From an uncultured Planktomarina sp. (lineage in GTDB: Bacteria; Pseudomonadota; Alphaproteobacteria; Rhodobacterales; Rhodobacteraceae): a DNA stretch of 64,000 nt. Below the pieces are notes generated by a model. The model saw nothing but the letters and a program-made list of their open reading frames with translations, did not search any database and was not told the origin of the DNA. This document shows positions 29,693 through 38,527 of the stretch, piece after piece. A program made the translations under genes and the position numbers. The stretch covers positions 241,827 through 305,826 of the forward strand of contig CAJJBP010000009.1 of NCBI GenBank assembly GCA_905182425.1, in the 5' to 3' direction. How positions within the stretch are numbered: the stretch's first letter is position 1; every line of letters begins with the position of its first letter.

Positions 29693-31096
29693 ATGAGCAA
29701 AGAACTAATATCAATGATTGCTAACGAAGGGGTTGAATACGTGGACATTCGTTTCACAGATCCCCGTGGCAAATTGCAACATGTTACTGTTTGTTCAGAC
29801 CAAGTTGACGCAGACTTTCTTGAAGAAGGTTTCATGTTTGACGGTTCGTCGATCGCAGGTTGGAAATCCATTGAAGAGTCCGACATGAAATTAATGCCGG
29901 ATGCTTCAAGCGCATACCTGGACCCTTTTTACGCAGAGAAAACGGTCTGCGTTCATTGCACGGTTGTGGAGCCAGATACAGGTGAAAGCTATGCACGTGA
30001 TCCACGTGGTTGCGCGCAACGGGCTGAAGCTTATTTAAAATCAACGGGATTGGCGATGTAGCTTATATGGGCCCAGAAGCCGAATTTTTTCTATTCGACG
30101 ACGTTCGCTTTGAAAACAAAATCAACAAAGTTTCCTACGAAGTAGATGCAGTTGATGCATCATGGAATTCAGATACCAAATATGAGATGGGGAATATGGG
30201 CCATCGTGCGGGCATTAAAGGGTGGTTACTTTCCTGTAAACCCGATCGATGATGCGCATGATATTCGTAGCGAAATGCTTTCCACAATGAAACGAATGGG
30301 CATGAAGGTAGATAAGCACCATCACGAAGTGGCAAGCTGTCAGCATGAACTTGGATTAATCTTTGGATCTCTTACTCATCAAGCAGATGAGCTGCAAAAA
30401 TACAAATATGTTATTCACAACGTGGCGCACGCCTACGGAAAATCTGCGACTTTCATGCCAAAGCCAATCGCAGGCGACAACGGAACTGGAATGCACGTCA
30501 ATATGTCGATTTTCAAAGAAGGCAAACCACTATTTGCCGGAGACAAATACGCAGACCTCTCTAATGAAGCCTTATACTTCATAGGTGGAATTTTGCAGCA
30601 TGCAAAAGCTTTGAATGCGTTTACAAACCCCGCAACAAACAGCTACAAGCGCCTCATACCTGGCTTTGAAGCACCTGTTTTACGCGCCTATTCTGCAAGG
30701 AACCGGTCAGGCTGTGTCCGCATACCGTGGGCTGAATCTCCAAATGCAAAGCGCGTTGAAGCACGGTTCCCTGACCCTGCAGCTAACCCATACCTTTGCT
30801 TCGCAGCTTTATTAATGGCAGGCCTTGACGGGATTAAAAACAAGATAAATCCTGGTGAGGCTTCTGACAAAGATCTCTATGATCTCCCACCAGAAGAGCT
30901 AGCAGACATCCCAACGGTATGTGGCTCTCTTCGTGAAGCTCTCGAAGAATTAAAAGCCGACATGGGCTTTTTAACCGCAGGTGGAGTTTTCACTGAAGAT
31001 CAAATCCAAGGTTACATTGACCTTAAAATGGAAGAAGTCCTTCACTATGAGCACACACCGCATCCAGTTGAATTTGGTATGTACTACAGCTGCTAA
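29693..31096 (+). pseudogene. glnA: Glutamine synthetase type I, with two compensating frameshifts
   Basis: Makes glutamine from glutamate, ammonia and ATP. The sequence encodes a complete GS-I of about 467 residues, but in two frames. The first segment (29693 to about 30047; FTDPRGKLQHVT, MFDGSSIAGW) runs into a stop at 30059. The next (about 30048-30222; [26 protein letters not shown]) is in another frame. The rest (about 30222-31096; [45 protein letters not shown]) returns to the first. One missing G at 30046-30048 and one extra G at 30220-30222 explain both. GS is normally essential, so sequence error is likely. The adenylylation-type region ([13 protein letters not shown], here DLYDLPPEE) is present. 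Confidence 0.93.
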
Positions 31097-31116
31097 TTTG
31101 GTGGAAACTATAAACA

Positions 31117-31147
31117 AAATGTGGCCTAAAATTAGGCCCCATTTTTA
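31117..31147 (+). terminator. Intrinsic terminator after glnA
   Basis: AAAATG-t-GGCCT pairs with AGGCC-c-CATTTT around a short AAAATT loop (31117-31146), followed by a T-run. It ends glnBA transcription and, being roughly symmetric, may also serve the convergent Lrp-type regulator gene. Confidence 0.75.
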
Positions 31148-31173
31148 TAAAATACGGTGGTCCAGATTTGACA

Positions 31174-31641
31174 TCAAATACAGAACGGTAATTCTGTTGT
31201 ATCTTTAATGTCATCCATAACAAAGCTAGCTGAAATATCAGAAATTGGCACGCGCGCAATTAACCGTTGGTAGAATACATCGTAACCCTTTACGTTTGCG
31301 ACCCTTACTCGCAAAATATAATCAAGTTCACCACTCATCCGATGGGCTCCTACAATTTCGGGCATAGTACGCACCGCTCCCTCAAATTTTAAAAGCCAAT
31401 CCGGTGCGTGAGCATTTGTTCTAATCATCACGAAAACTAACAAACCGACGCCCACCGCATCAGGATCTAATAACGCCACGCGCCCACGGATCACATCTGC
31501 GTCCTCCATCTGCTTAACTCTTCTCCAACACGCATTACGAGACAGTCCAACTCTTTCTGAAAGTATGTCCATACTAACCGCGGCATCTTTTTGCAGGAGG
31601 GTTAATATCTTAATATCAATTTTATCTATTATATATGTCAT
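31174..31641 (-). CDS. Lrp/AsnC-family transcriptional regulator
   Basis: A 155-residue one-component regulator. An N-terminal winged helix-turn-helix (about 1-60; DKIDIKILTLLQKDAAVSMD, LSERVGLSRNACWRRV) is followed by a C-terminal RAM/AsnC ligand domain (about 70-150; VGAHRMSGELDYILRVRV). Family members sense amino acids and form octamers. It is convergent with glnA, so it might respond to amino-acid supply, but its targets are unknown. It is divergent from the DUF6356 gene. Confidence 0.92.
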   Translation of the reverse strand: MTYIIDKIDIKILTLLQKDAAVSMDILSERVGLSRNACWRRVKQMEDADVIRGRVALLDPDAVGVGLLVFVMIRTNAHAPDWLLKFEGAVRTMPEIVGAHRMSGELDYILRVRVANVKGYDVFYQRLIARVPISDISASFVMDDIKDTTELPFCI

Positions 31642-31740
31642 ATTTAGGATAATATCCCAAAGATATTCAATATCAATCGCGATTTGGGACGTATTATTTT
31701 GTATTTAAAGATAAAGCTTTAGTTATCTAGGAGATTAATA

Positions 31741-32015
31741 ATGCATGACACACCGCCAAACTTGGGAAACCTTTAACGCCCTTTAAGTACCCAAACTTTT
31801 TCCAAAAATTTTCCACCCACCCCGCCAGCGTAGGCGAAAGCTATTGGGAACACTTTTTTTTTGCAGCACGTTTCTCACTGCGTTTATTAACAGCAGGCTC
31901 CGCCGCCCTCATTCACGCACTGATCCCCGCATGGTTTGAAACAACTGCAAGCCGACAAGTCAGTTTGATACACTACGAGCTAATGTCACGTAACAGTGAC
32001 GCAGGCGAGAATTAA
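31741..32015 (+). pseudogene. DUF6356 family membrane protein, frameshifted near its start
   Basis: A small gene too disrupted to appear as an ordinary open frame. AGGAG lies seven bases before the ATG at 31741, but that frame ends after 11 codons. From about 31749 another frame runs without start codon to the TAA at 32013. It encodes HPASVGESYWEHFFFAARFS, then LLTAGSAALIHALIPAWFE and TTASRQV, the pattern of small DUF6356 membrane proteins common in Rhodobacterales. Deleting two bases from the CACA run at 31748-31753 joins the two (MHDTAKLGKP...), giving 90 residues with one central hydrophobic segment. Function unknown. Real mutation or sequence error cannot be separated here. Confidence 0.7.
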
Positions 32016-32317
32016 TCAAAATATAAAGACAAAAAATCTACTTTAGACACGGTAGTTTTTAAATTATCGGTTCACCTCCTGCCAAAGCCCTGAACGACTT
32101 TCCGCCAAAACAACACAAGAGTTAAAACTACCTTTAATGAGGCGGGGTTAATACATTTATATAATTAATATTATGAGCAACCTAGACTAAATAATGATTT
32201 CTTTCCATTTTGCTCAGTTGGTGTCCATACTCGTCTTTGGGAAATTGAGCACAATCTTTGTTAAAAATATATACATGCAGGAACTAATTAAAAAATTAAC
32301 AAATAAATTCTTATACT
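32016..32317. other. AT-rich intergenic region
   Basis: About 300 bases between the DUF6356 gene and the convergent DUF3445 gene. I see no gene, tRNA or convincing terminator in it. Confidence 0.4.
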
Positions 32318-33049
32318 TTAAGCTCTAGCAGTAATAAAAGTATGTATGGCGAATACAACTGCACCCGACTTGTTCATCCGAACTAAGGCTTGGTGCTCAC
32401 TACGTGTATAATCTCCACTGCCATAATCCTCGTCACTATCTCTCGCATCACTTTCACGGCGCGGCTGGAACAAATCTGGGCGTACGTATTGCAAAACGTT
32501 AAAGCGCCACATTGGACGGCCAACTTTAATTCCATCAAATAAACGCTGAACCCGCTTTGCGATGCCATCATCATATTCCTTCACTCGACCGTGAACAGCA
32601 CTCAACGGCTTCCCTATCTTTTCTTCTAATGTCCAGCTGGCCGGGAAACACAAAACTGCTGCCGTCAGCACATGCTCGTCACCCACTTTTTCGTGAATAC
32701 AAAGGTCCTCTTGCACCAACCGAGCGGCAGTTAATAATGGGTCACCAGATAGTGTAACCTCGACACCATCTGGTCTTTGAATACGATCCAAATAAATCTT
32801 ATAACCTGTGCGATTACGAACAACCTCAATTACTGCGTCCAGAACATCTTGTTTTGCTAACGCCGAGGCACCAGCATCCGCAAAAACTAAATTAGGGGTT
32901 TCAAAAATTAAACGGTCCCTCTCGGCCATTTGTGCCGCAAATACTTCATCTTGGATCAACCATCCATCAACAGATAATGGTAAAATTCCCGGCAAATCAA
33001 CGGTGATACTTACATCGTAGGGGATTGATTTTTGTAAAACCTCAGTCAT
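32318..33049 (-). CDS. DUF3445 heme-dependent oxidative N-demethylase-like protein
   Basis: A 243-residue protein of the DUF3445 family. Family blocks seen: LPGILPLSVDGWLIQDEVFA, QMAERDRLIFETP, LVQEDLCIH, CFPASWTLEEKIGKPLSAVH, VQRLFDGIKVGRPMWRFN and a late RSEHQALVRMNKSGAVVFAI. Characterised relatives are heme-containing oxidative N-demethylases, including the DmmA subunit of dimethylamine monooxygenase, which oxidise methylated amines. No ferredoxin/flavin partner genes of a dmm cluster are adjacent. It is divergent from dddP with about 100 bases between, so the two may share a control region. Shorter than many family members. Confidence 0.8.
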   Translation of the reverse strand: MTEVLQKSIPYDVSITVDLPGILPLSVDGWLIQDEVFAAQMAERDRLIFETPNLVFADAGASALAKQDVLDAVIEVVRNRTGYKIYLDRIQRPDGVEVTLSGDPLLTAARLVQEDLCIHEKVGDEHVLTAAVLCFPASWTLEEKIGKPLSAVHGRVKEYDDGIAKRVQRLFDGIKVGRPMWRFNVLQYVRPDLFQPRRESDARDSDEDYGSGDYTRSEHQALVRMNKSGAVVFAIHTFITARA

Positions 33050-33151
33050 TTAAAAGCGACCCTTCACATCATTTATTTACCAAAATGTCGCAATTAAACC
33101 TGACATGGCTTAATTACAAAAGCAATTTGGTCCTGAAGTCAGGGATTTTAG

Positions 33152-34471
33152 ATGAACAAGCACTTTAACGAAACGCGCAAAATTGATCCTAGCAAAGGTC
33201 CGACTATTGGAGACAACACTCCAAATGACATGGATCGAGTAGAAATTGGGCCAACTAAACTTGCTTTTGATGAATGGAAAGCAGTGGGCCTTGAACTACC
33301 TGACTTGCAAGAAATGCGCCGATTTCGCCACAATCGTTTGATGAGTGGCGTCAATTCACGCGATTATGGTGCTATCGTCGTCTTTGACCCCTTAAATATT
33401 CGCTATGCTTCTGACAGCACTAATATGCAGCTATGGAATACTCATAATCCCTTCCGTGCCTTAATTGTTTGTGCAGATGGCTATATGGTTATTTGGGACT
33501 ATAAAAACTCTCCGTTCCTATCTGAATTTAACCCTCTGGTCCGCGAACAACGATCCGGAGCAGATTTCTTTTATTTTGACCGTGGCGATATGGCTCATAT
33601 TGCAGCTGAGATGTTCAGCCAGGAGACCTACGATCTTGTGCAGGAGCATGGTGGCGGCAATATGCGCCTCGCTGTTGACAAAATTATGATGGTCGGACTT
33701 CGTGCTTTAGAAGCTAAAGGCTTTGAGGTTATGGAAGGTGAAGAGCTCACCGAAAAGGCTCGGGCTATCAAAGGGCCCGATGAAATTAAAGCAATGCGCT
33801 GTGCCAGCCATGCTTGCGAAATAGCAGTTCGTATAATGGAAGATACCGCCCGCTCAGGTGTTCCCTCGGGCAATATGAGCGAGGACGATATTTGGGCAGT
33901 CCTGCATGCCGAAAATATTCGTCGTGGCGGCGAATGGATTGAGACCCGTTTGCTGGCATCCGGCCCCCGCACAAATCCATGGTTTCAAGAATGCGGACCA
34001 CGACTTGTGCAAAACAACGAAATTGTGAGCTTCGATACAGATTTGGTTGGCAGTTATGGAATTTGTGTTGATATTTCCCGAAGCTGGTGGATTGGAGATC
34101 AAACCCCTCGCCCCGATATGATTTATGCAATGCAGCATGCACACGAGCACATCCAAACAAATATGGAGATGCTTGCACCTGGCGTCTCAATGCGCAGTCT
34201 TTCCAAGAACTGCCACCGTTTAGATGATAATTTTCAAGTCCAAAAATACGGTGCATTGATGCACGGGGTCGGATTGTGCGATGAATGGCCTTTGATTGCG
34301 TACCCTGACCAATTGGTAGATGGCGCTTTCGAATACGAACTGGAACCGGGCATGGTGTTGTGCGTCGAGGCGCTGGTATCGCCAGAGGGTGGAGATTTTT
34401 CTATCAAGCTAGAAGATCAAGTTTTGATCACAGAATACGGATTTCGAAAACCTAACACTTTACCCTTTTGA
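33152..34471 (+). CDS. dddP: Dimethylsulfoniopropionate (DMSP) lyase DddP
   Basis: DddP cleaves the algal osmolyte DMSP to dimethyl sulfide and acrylate in the cytoplasm. It belongs to the M24 creatinase/aminopeptidase fold but has changed metal ligands. The 439-residue protein aligns with Roseobacter DddP from the first residues (MNKHFNETRKIDPSKG, DPLNIRYASDSTNMQLWNTH). The residues known to bind iron or act in catalysis fall at exactly the published positions: Asp295 and Asp297 (SFDTD), Asp307 (CVDISR), His371 (MHGVG), Glu406 (VEALV) and Glu421 (KLEDQ). It therefore should be active. It stands alone on the plus strand, without acrylate-use genes next to it. Confidence 0.95.
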   Translation: MNKHFNETRKIDPSKGPTIGDNTPNDMDRVEIGPTKLAFDEWKAVGLELPDLQEMRRFRHNRLMSGVNSRDYGAIVVFDPLNIRYASDSTNMQLWNTHNPFRALIVCADGYMVIWDYKNSPFLSEFNPLVREQRSGADFFYFDRGDMAHIAAEMFSQETYDLVQEHGGGNMRLAVDKIMMVGLRALEAKGFEVMEGEELTEKARAIKGPDEIKAMRCASHACEIAVRIMEDTARSGVPSGNMSEDDIWAVLHAENIRRGGEWIETRLLASGPRTNPWFQECGPRLVQNNEIVSFDTDLVGSYGICVDISRSWWIGDQTPRPDMIYAMQHAHEHIQTNMEMLAPGVSMRSLSKNCHRLDDNFQVQKYGALMHGVGLCDEWPLIAYPDQLVDGAFEYELEPGMVLCVEALVSPEGGDFSIKLEDQVLITEYGFRKPNTLPF

Positions 34472-34563
34472 TACAGCGTTGATGGGAAAATAATTCTCAA
34501 ATTAAAAAAGGCAAAACTAATGTTGCGTTCTTTTAATTTAGTTTATTTGAAGAATAACGTAGT

Positions 34564-35163
34564 TTATAAACGATATTTACCAACGATATTCCATACCGCA
34601 GGAACCAACAAGGCGGCCAAAACAAGCTTCACCGCATCACCGACCAAAAATGGAGTCAAACCCCATGTGAAGATTTGTGCAGAAAAGCCGTAAAGAATAC
34701 CGAGCCATATAAGGCCGGGCACATAGATGAGTACGTTACCTACCAACAAAGCTATCGCCATTTGAGGAACTGAACGATCCCAACCTCTGCGCGCAGCAAA
34801 TCCTAAAGCCATGATAGCCACTAAATAACCAACAAGGTAGCCACCAGTGCTACCCATCATATAAGTCAACCCGTTAAGCTCAGAAGATGACTCTGCAAAA
34901 ACGTCAAAACCCAAAAGGCCAATTATCATATAACCAATGATTGTAACTAGACCCAAGCGCGGCCCGTACGCCGCACCTATTACCAAAACTGCAAATGTCC
35001 CCATGGTGATCGGAACTGGAAACATTGGAACTTTAATTTTCGCCGCTAAGGCCAACACAGCAACGCCAGCCAGAACAATTAGAATTTGTTTTAAAAAAGT
35101 CGCGATACCTGTCTGTGGCAAAATCGCTTCTACGAGGGTGCTATTATGTGTCGTCGTTGTCAT
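34564..35163 (-). CDS. bioY: Biotin transporter BioY (S component)
   Basis: The substrate-binding integral membrane component of the energy-coupling-factor biotin transporter. The 199-residue protein has about six hydrophobic segments and the family motifs IKVPMFPVPITMGTFAVL near the N-terminus and MGSTGGYLVGYL in the middle. No bioM/bioN (ATPase, T component) genes are adjacent, so it works alone or with a shared module. I did not find a BioR box in the upstream 40 bases. Likely in one transcript with the DUF6314 gene (36-base gap). Confidence 0.93.
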   Translation of the reverse strand: MTTTTHNSTLVEAILPQTGIATFLKQILIVLAGVAVLALAAKIKVPMFPVPITMGTFAVLVIGAAYGPRLGLVTIIGYMIIGLLGFDVFAESSSELNGLTYMMGSTGGYLVGYLVAIMALGFAARRGWDRSVPQMAIALLVGNVLIYVPGLIWLGILYGFSAQIFTWGLTPFLVGDAVKLVLAALLVPAVWNIVGKYRL

Positions 35164-35199
35164 AACCTTAAGTCCTTCAATATTTTGGTTGTGGCACGC

Positions 35200-35631
35200 T
35201 TACCTTGGCAAAGGTCTCGCAGCAACCGCTTCACTGCCTTGTTTACGATAACTGCTGGACATCTTATATGACTTGCGCGGACCCTCAACATTCCAAGCCA
35301 CGCTCCAGTCCGGCCATGATGTGAAATCATAATAAACTTTATAGGTATCCGGCGCACAGAAATGCACAGCCTTTGAAATACGCTTGCTCAGATCGATTCT
35401 ATGAAAAAAAGATTTATCTTCGAATGATACATCTATGGCGTCACCTGAATCTTGCCAAATGTAGCGCCGAGAGCTTACCAATTTAGAGCCGTCTCCCAGC
35501 ACTATTTCACCACTCTCAGAATAGATACCTTCGACAATCTCACATTCCCCGACAAAATCGACCTCGACTGCTCGAATCTGATCAATGATAACGCGCTCAA
35601 TGACCCAAGAATGACCCGTGAAATCAGACAT
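35200..35631 (-). CDS. DUF6314 family protein
   Basis: A 143-residue protein without signal or membrane segments. Recognisable pattern: MSDFTGHSWVIERVI, VLGDGSKLVSSRRYIW, FFHRIDL, DTYKVYYDFTSWPDWSVAWN and GPRKSYKMSSSYR. This matches a small beta-rich family (DUF6314) of unknown function seen in Rhodobacterales. I chose the ATG at 35631 from family agreement; a GTG at 35676 would add 15 residues. Lies upstream of bioY. Confidence 0.65.
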   Translation of the reverse strand: MSDFTGHSWVIERVIIDQIRAVEVDFVGECEIVEGIYSESGEIVLGDGSKLVSSRRYIWQDSGDAIDVSFEDKSFFHRIDLSKRISKAVHFCAPDTYKVYYDFTSWPDWSVAWNVEGPRKSYKMSSSYRKQGSEAVAARPLPR

Positions 35632-35856
35632 GGTGAGCAATTTTTCTAAATGCCGCTTATCAATCAATATTATCACCTCAAAAACCGCTAAAGCTTAAAT
35701 AATGGCACAGTTAGTTGCGATAAAACAGCATACGTAAACGCCATGGAAATCAATAGGCATCATGCGGCAAGTCGCACCCAGACGCGTTCTTGAGTCTCAA
35801 AGCCGAGCAGTCTATGACCCACATAACAGCCTCTAACCTTAAATAAGGCCAATACA

Positions 35857-37164
35857 ATGATTGAACGCTATTCACGACCAGAAATGGTGGCAATATGGTC
35901 ACCAGCCACAAAATTTCATATTTGGTATGAGATCGAAGCCCACGCTTGCGATGCGCAGGCTAAAATTGGAGTAATTCCACAAGCAAATGCAGACGCAGTT
36001 TGGAAAGCCAAGGATGTTGAGTTTAACGTTGCACGTATTGATGAAATTGAAGCCGTAACAAAACATGATGTAATCGCATTTTTGACGCATTTGGGTGAGG
36101 TCATAGGTCACGACGAGGCACGTTTTGTTCATCAAGGAATGACCAGTTCCGATGTACTGGACACAACATTCAACGTGCAGCTAACCCGTGCTGCGGACAT
36201 ATTAATAGCCGACATCGAAGGCTTACTTGCAGCCCTGAAGCGCCGTGCATTTGAGCATAAAGACACAATTCGCATAGGTCGCAGCCACGGCATTCACGCC
36301 GAGCCAGTCACCATGGGCCTCACCTTTGCTAGGTTCTATGCAGAAATGGATCGCAACTTGTCTCGCTTGCACAATGCACGTGCAGAAATTTCAACAGGTG
36401 CAATTTCAGGCGCAGTTGGTACTTTTGCTAATATAGACCCATCCGTTGAAGAGTATGTTTGTGAGCAACTTGGCTTGATCCCAGAACCGATCAGCACACA
36501 GGTGATTCCCCGGGATCGTCACGCCGCATACTTTGCAACCCTGGGAGTTATCGCAAGCTCAATTGAGAATATTTCCATTGAGATTCGTCACATGCAGCGC
36601 ACAGAAGTTTTGGAAGCTGAAGAGTTTTTCTCAAAGGGACAAAAAGGTAGCTCCGCAATGCCTCACAAACGCAACCCCATTTTAACTGAAAACTTGACTG
36701 GTCTCTCTAGACTTGTGCGAATGTGTGTTATTCCTGCCATGGAAAATGTTGCCTTATGGCATGAACGCGATATCTCGCACAGCTCGGTCGAGCGAAATAT
36801 TGGACCAGACGCCACAATCACTCTCGATTTTGCCTTGTCTCGTCTAACCGGCGTTATCGATAAGTTGGTAATCTACCCAGACAATATGATTGCGAACATG
36901 AATAAATTCCGCGGCCTCGTGCACTCCCAACGGGTAATGCTTGCATTAACACAAAAAGGTGTAAGCCGTGAAGATAGCTATCGACTTGTCCAACAAAACG
37001 CGATGCGTGTTTGGGAACAAGGTGCTGATTTCTTAACCGAACTTAAAGCCGACCCAGAAGTTATGGCAAAAATGAGTGTTGACGAAATCGAAGACAAGTT
37101 TGATCTCGCCTATCATACTAAACATGTAACTACGATTTTTACTCGTGTATTCGGCGTCATCTAA
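35857..37164 (+). CDS. purB: Adenylosuccinate lyase
   Basis: Removes fumarate from SAICAR and from adenylosuccinate in purine synthesis. The 435-residue protein has MIERYSRPEMVAIWS at the N-terminus, TSSDVLDTTFNVQ, RSHGIHAEPVTMG and the fumarase/aspartase-superfamily signature GSSAMPHKRNPILTENLTG. Length typical. The ATG at 35857 is chosen by family agreement. A hairpin after the stop may terminate it. Confidence 0.97.
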   Translation: MIERYSRPEMVAIWSPATKFHIWYEIEAHACDAQAKIGVIPQANADAVWKAKDVEFNVARIDEIEAVTKHDVIAFLTHLGEVIGHDEARFVHQGMTSSDVLDTTFNVQLTRAADILIADIEGLLAALKRRAFEHKDTIRIGRSHGIHAEPVTMGLTFARFYAEMDRNLSRLHNARAEISTGAISGAVGTFANIDPSVEEYVCEQLGLIPEPISTQVIPRDRHAAYFATLGVIASSIENISIEIRHMQRTEVLEAEEFFSKGQKGSSAMPHKRNPILTENLTGLSRLVRMCVIPAMENVALWHERDISHSSVERNIGPDATITLDFALSRLTGVIDKLVIYPDNMIANMNKFRGLVHSQRVMLALTQKGVSREDSYRLVQQNAMRVWEQGADFLTELKADPEVMAKMSVDEIEDKFDLAYHTKHVTTIFTRVFGVI

Positions 37165-37168
37165 TATT

Positions 37169-37201
37169 ATATGCCCTCCCCTTAACACCGAGTGGGCATT
37201 A
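37169..37201 (+). terminator. Probable hairpin terminator after purB
   Basis: ATGCCC (37171-37176) can pair with GGGCAT (37194-37199) around a loop of 17 bases, seven bases after the purB stop. The T-run is missing, so this is only a moderate call. Confidence 0.4.
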
Positions 37202-37287
37202 CCGTTTAAAATGTAATTGGTCTTATAAACCAACGCTTCGACATCCTGTTACTGGACAATTCATCACCTCACGCATAGCGTCGTGCA

Positions 37288-37620
37288 ATGAAAGATTTTT
37301 TTGGAAAACGATGGCATGATATGGGTGGAGATCCTGCAGGATCCATTGATCATAACCAGCATGATTTTGCACTTTGGGAAAAGCGTGTCGACGCGTTAAT
37401 GGTCCTGTCTTCAGCTGCCGGCCTAATGAATACCGACAGCCTCAGACGCGTGTTAGAAGACATGGGTACTGAGGCCTATGAGACCATGACATATTATGAG
37501 CGCTGGATATCTTCAGTAAGTCAAAATATGATAGAATTTGGTGCCTTTAATACGACGGAACTGGCCCAGAAAATGGCTGAAGTAAAGTCCCGAGGTGACA
37601 CATATGGGGAGGCTACATGA
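37288..37620 (+). CDS. Nitrile hydratase beta subunit, N-terminal half (separate gene)
   Basis: A 110-residue protein that matches only the N-terminal, helical half of nitrile hydratase beta: HDMGGDPAGSIDHNQHDFAL, then VDALMVLSSAAGLMNTDSLR and YYERWISSVSQNMIEFG. In ordinary nitrile hydratase this half is fused to an SH3-like half. Here the second half is a separate gene that starts inside the stop codon of this one (ATGA). The same two-piece design is known for thiocyanate hydrolase (ScnB, ScnA). The metal centre is in the alpha subunit. First gene of a five-gene coupled operon. Confidence 0.85.
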   Translation: MKDFFGKRWHDMGGDPAGSIDHNQHDFALWEKRVDALMVLSSAAGLMNTDSLRRVLEDMGTEAYETMTYYERWISSVSQNMIEFGAFNTTELAQKMAEVKSRGDTYGEAT

Positions 37621-37874
37621 AGGTACGAGTTCACAACAATTGGCCTCCTGGTCATGTTAGGACACCCGGATATTTGCGTGGAAAGACCGGTGAAATTGAA
37701 CGTAAAATTGGACTGTTTAGTAACCCCGAACAAAATGCCTATCGTCACGCACCAGAGCAGAGAGAGCTGCTGCGCGTGAGGTTTAAAATGTCTGAAGTTT
37801 GGGGCGCAAACGCTGAAAATCCAAATGACGTAATAGAAGCTGAAATATACTCGCATTGGCTGGAAGCCGTCTAA
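37617..37874 (+). CDS. Nitrile hydratase beta subunit, C-terminal SH3-like half (separate gene)
   Basis: An 85-residue protein with the SH3-like barrel of nitrile hydratase beta: VRVHNNWPPGHVRTPGYLRG, GKTGEIERKIG, then LRVRFKMSEVWGANAE and EAEIYSHWLEAV. It has its own ATG in a 4-base overlap with the upstream half. Its TAA overlaps the alpha-subunit ATG by one base (TAATG). These clean couplings argue that the split is real rather than a sequencing frameshift. Together with the upstream half it makes one full beta equivalent. Confidence 0.87.
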   Translation: MKVRVHNNWPPGHVRTPGYLRGKTGEIERKIGLFSNPEQNAYRHAPEQRELLRVRFKMSEVWGANAENPNDVIEAEIYSHWLEAV

Positions 37875-38527
37875 TGCCTCATGATCACAATGATTCACAG
37901 GCTCCAGGAACAATTTCTCCGTCTGGTCATCCCTACCGCCCAGATGATGATAGGCCATTGACTTATTGGCAAAATATGGAAATTGCTGTTCGTGAATTAC
38001 TGGTTGAAAAAGGCTATATCACCGCCCTCCAGATACAAAATCAAATTGATACAATGGATGCTCGCAGTCCAACTAATGGCGCAAATGTTGTTGCCCGGGC
38101 ATGGACAGACCCAGAATTCAAGGCGGCTCTGATGAACGATGCCGCGCAAGCCACACGCGATATGGGTTTTGATATCGGTCCGATGCATCTGATTGCAGTC
38201 GAAAATTCTGATATGGTCCATAATGTAGTCGTATGTACGTTATGCTCATGCTACCCGCGGAACCTTCTTGGACTTCCACCCGATTGGTATAAATCACGTG
38301 CTTATAGATCGCGCGCAGTAATCGAGCCCCGAAAAGTTTTGACAGAATTCGGTCTTGTATTGTCAGAAAACGTCCAAGTCCGTGTGCACGATAGTACCGC
38401 TGACATGCGCTACATTGTAATTCCATCACAGCCCGAAGCCTCAAAAGGGCTCCCCGTTCCGGACCTCGTTAAATGGGTTACACGGGACAGCATGATTGGC
38501 GTCGGGAAAGCTCACGCGCCCACATGA
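37874..38527 (+). CDS. Nitrile hydratase alpha subunit (cobalt-type motif) / thiocyanate hydrolase gamma-like
   Basis: Carries the metal site that hydrates nitriles to amides, or hydrolyses thiocyanate in the related ScnC. The 217-residue protein has VVCTLCSCYPRNLLGLPPDW with metal-ligand cysteines at 121, 124 and 126. The threonine in CTLCSC is the usual mark of cobalt enzymes (iron enzymes have serine). YRSRAVIEPRKVL follows. The start is the ATG at 37874. No activator/metallochaperone gene of the usual type is adjacent. The nitrile or thiocyanate substrate cannot be told from the sequence. Confidence 0.88.
   Translation: MPHDHNDSQAPGTISPSGHPYRPDDDRPLTYWQNMEIAVRELLVEKGYITALQIQNQIDTMDARSPTNGANVVARAWTDPEFKAALMNDAAQATRDMGFDIGPMHLIAVENSDMVHNVVVCTLCSCYPRNLLGLPPDWYKSRAYRSRAVIEPRKVLTEFGLVLSENVQVRVHDSTADMRYIVIPSQPEASKGLPVPDLVKWVTRDSMIGVGKAHAPT

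Noticed and set aside
37288..38527. Assigning the three-gene set firmly to thiocyanate hydrolase
   Set aside because: The gene layout fits, but split nitrile hydratases share it and the motif CTLCSC occurs in both, so the substrate is left open.
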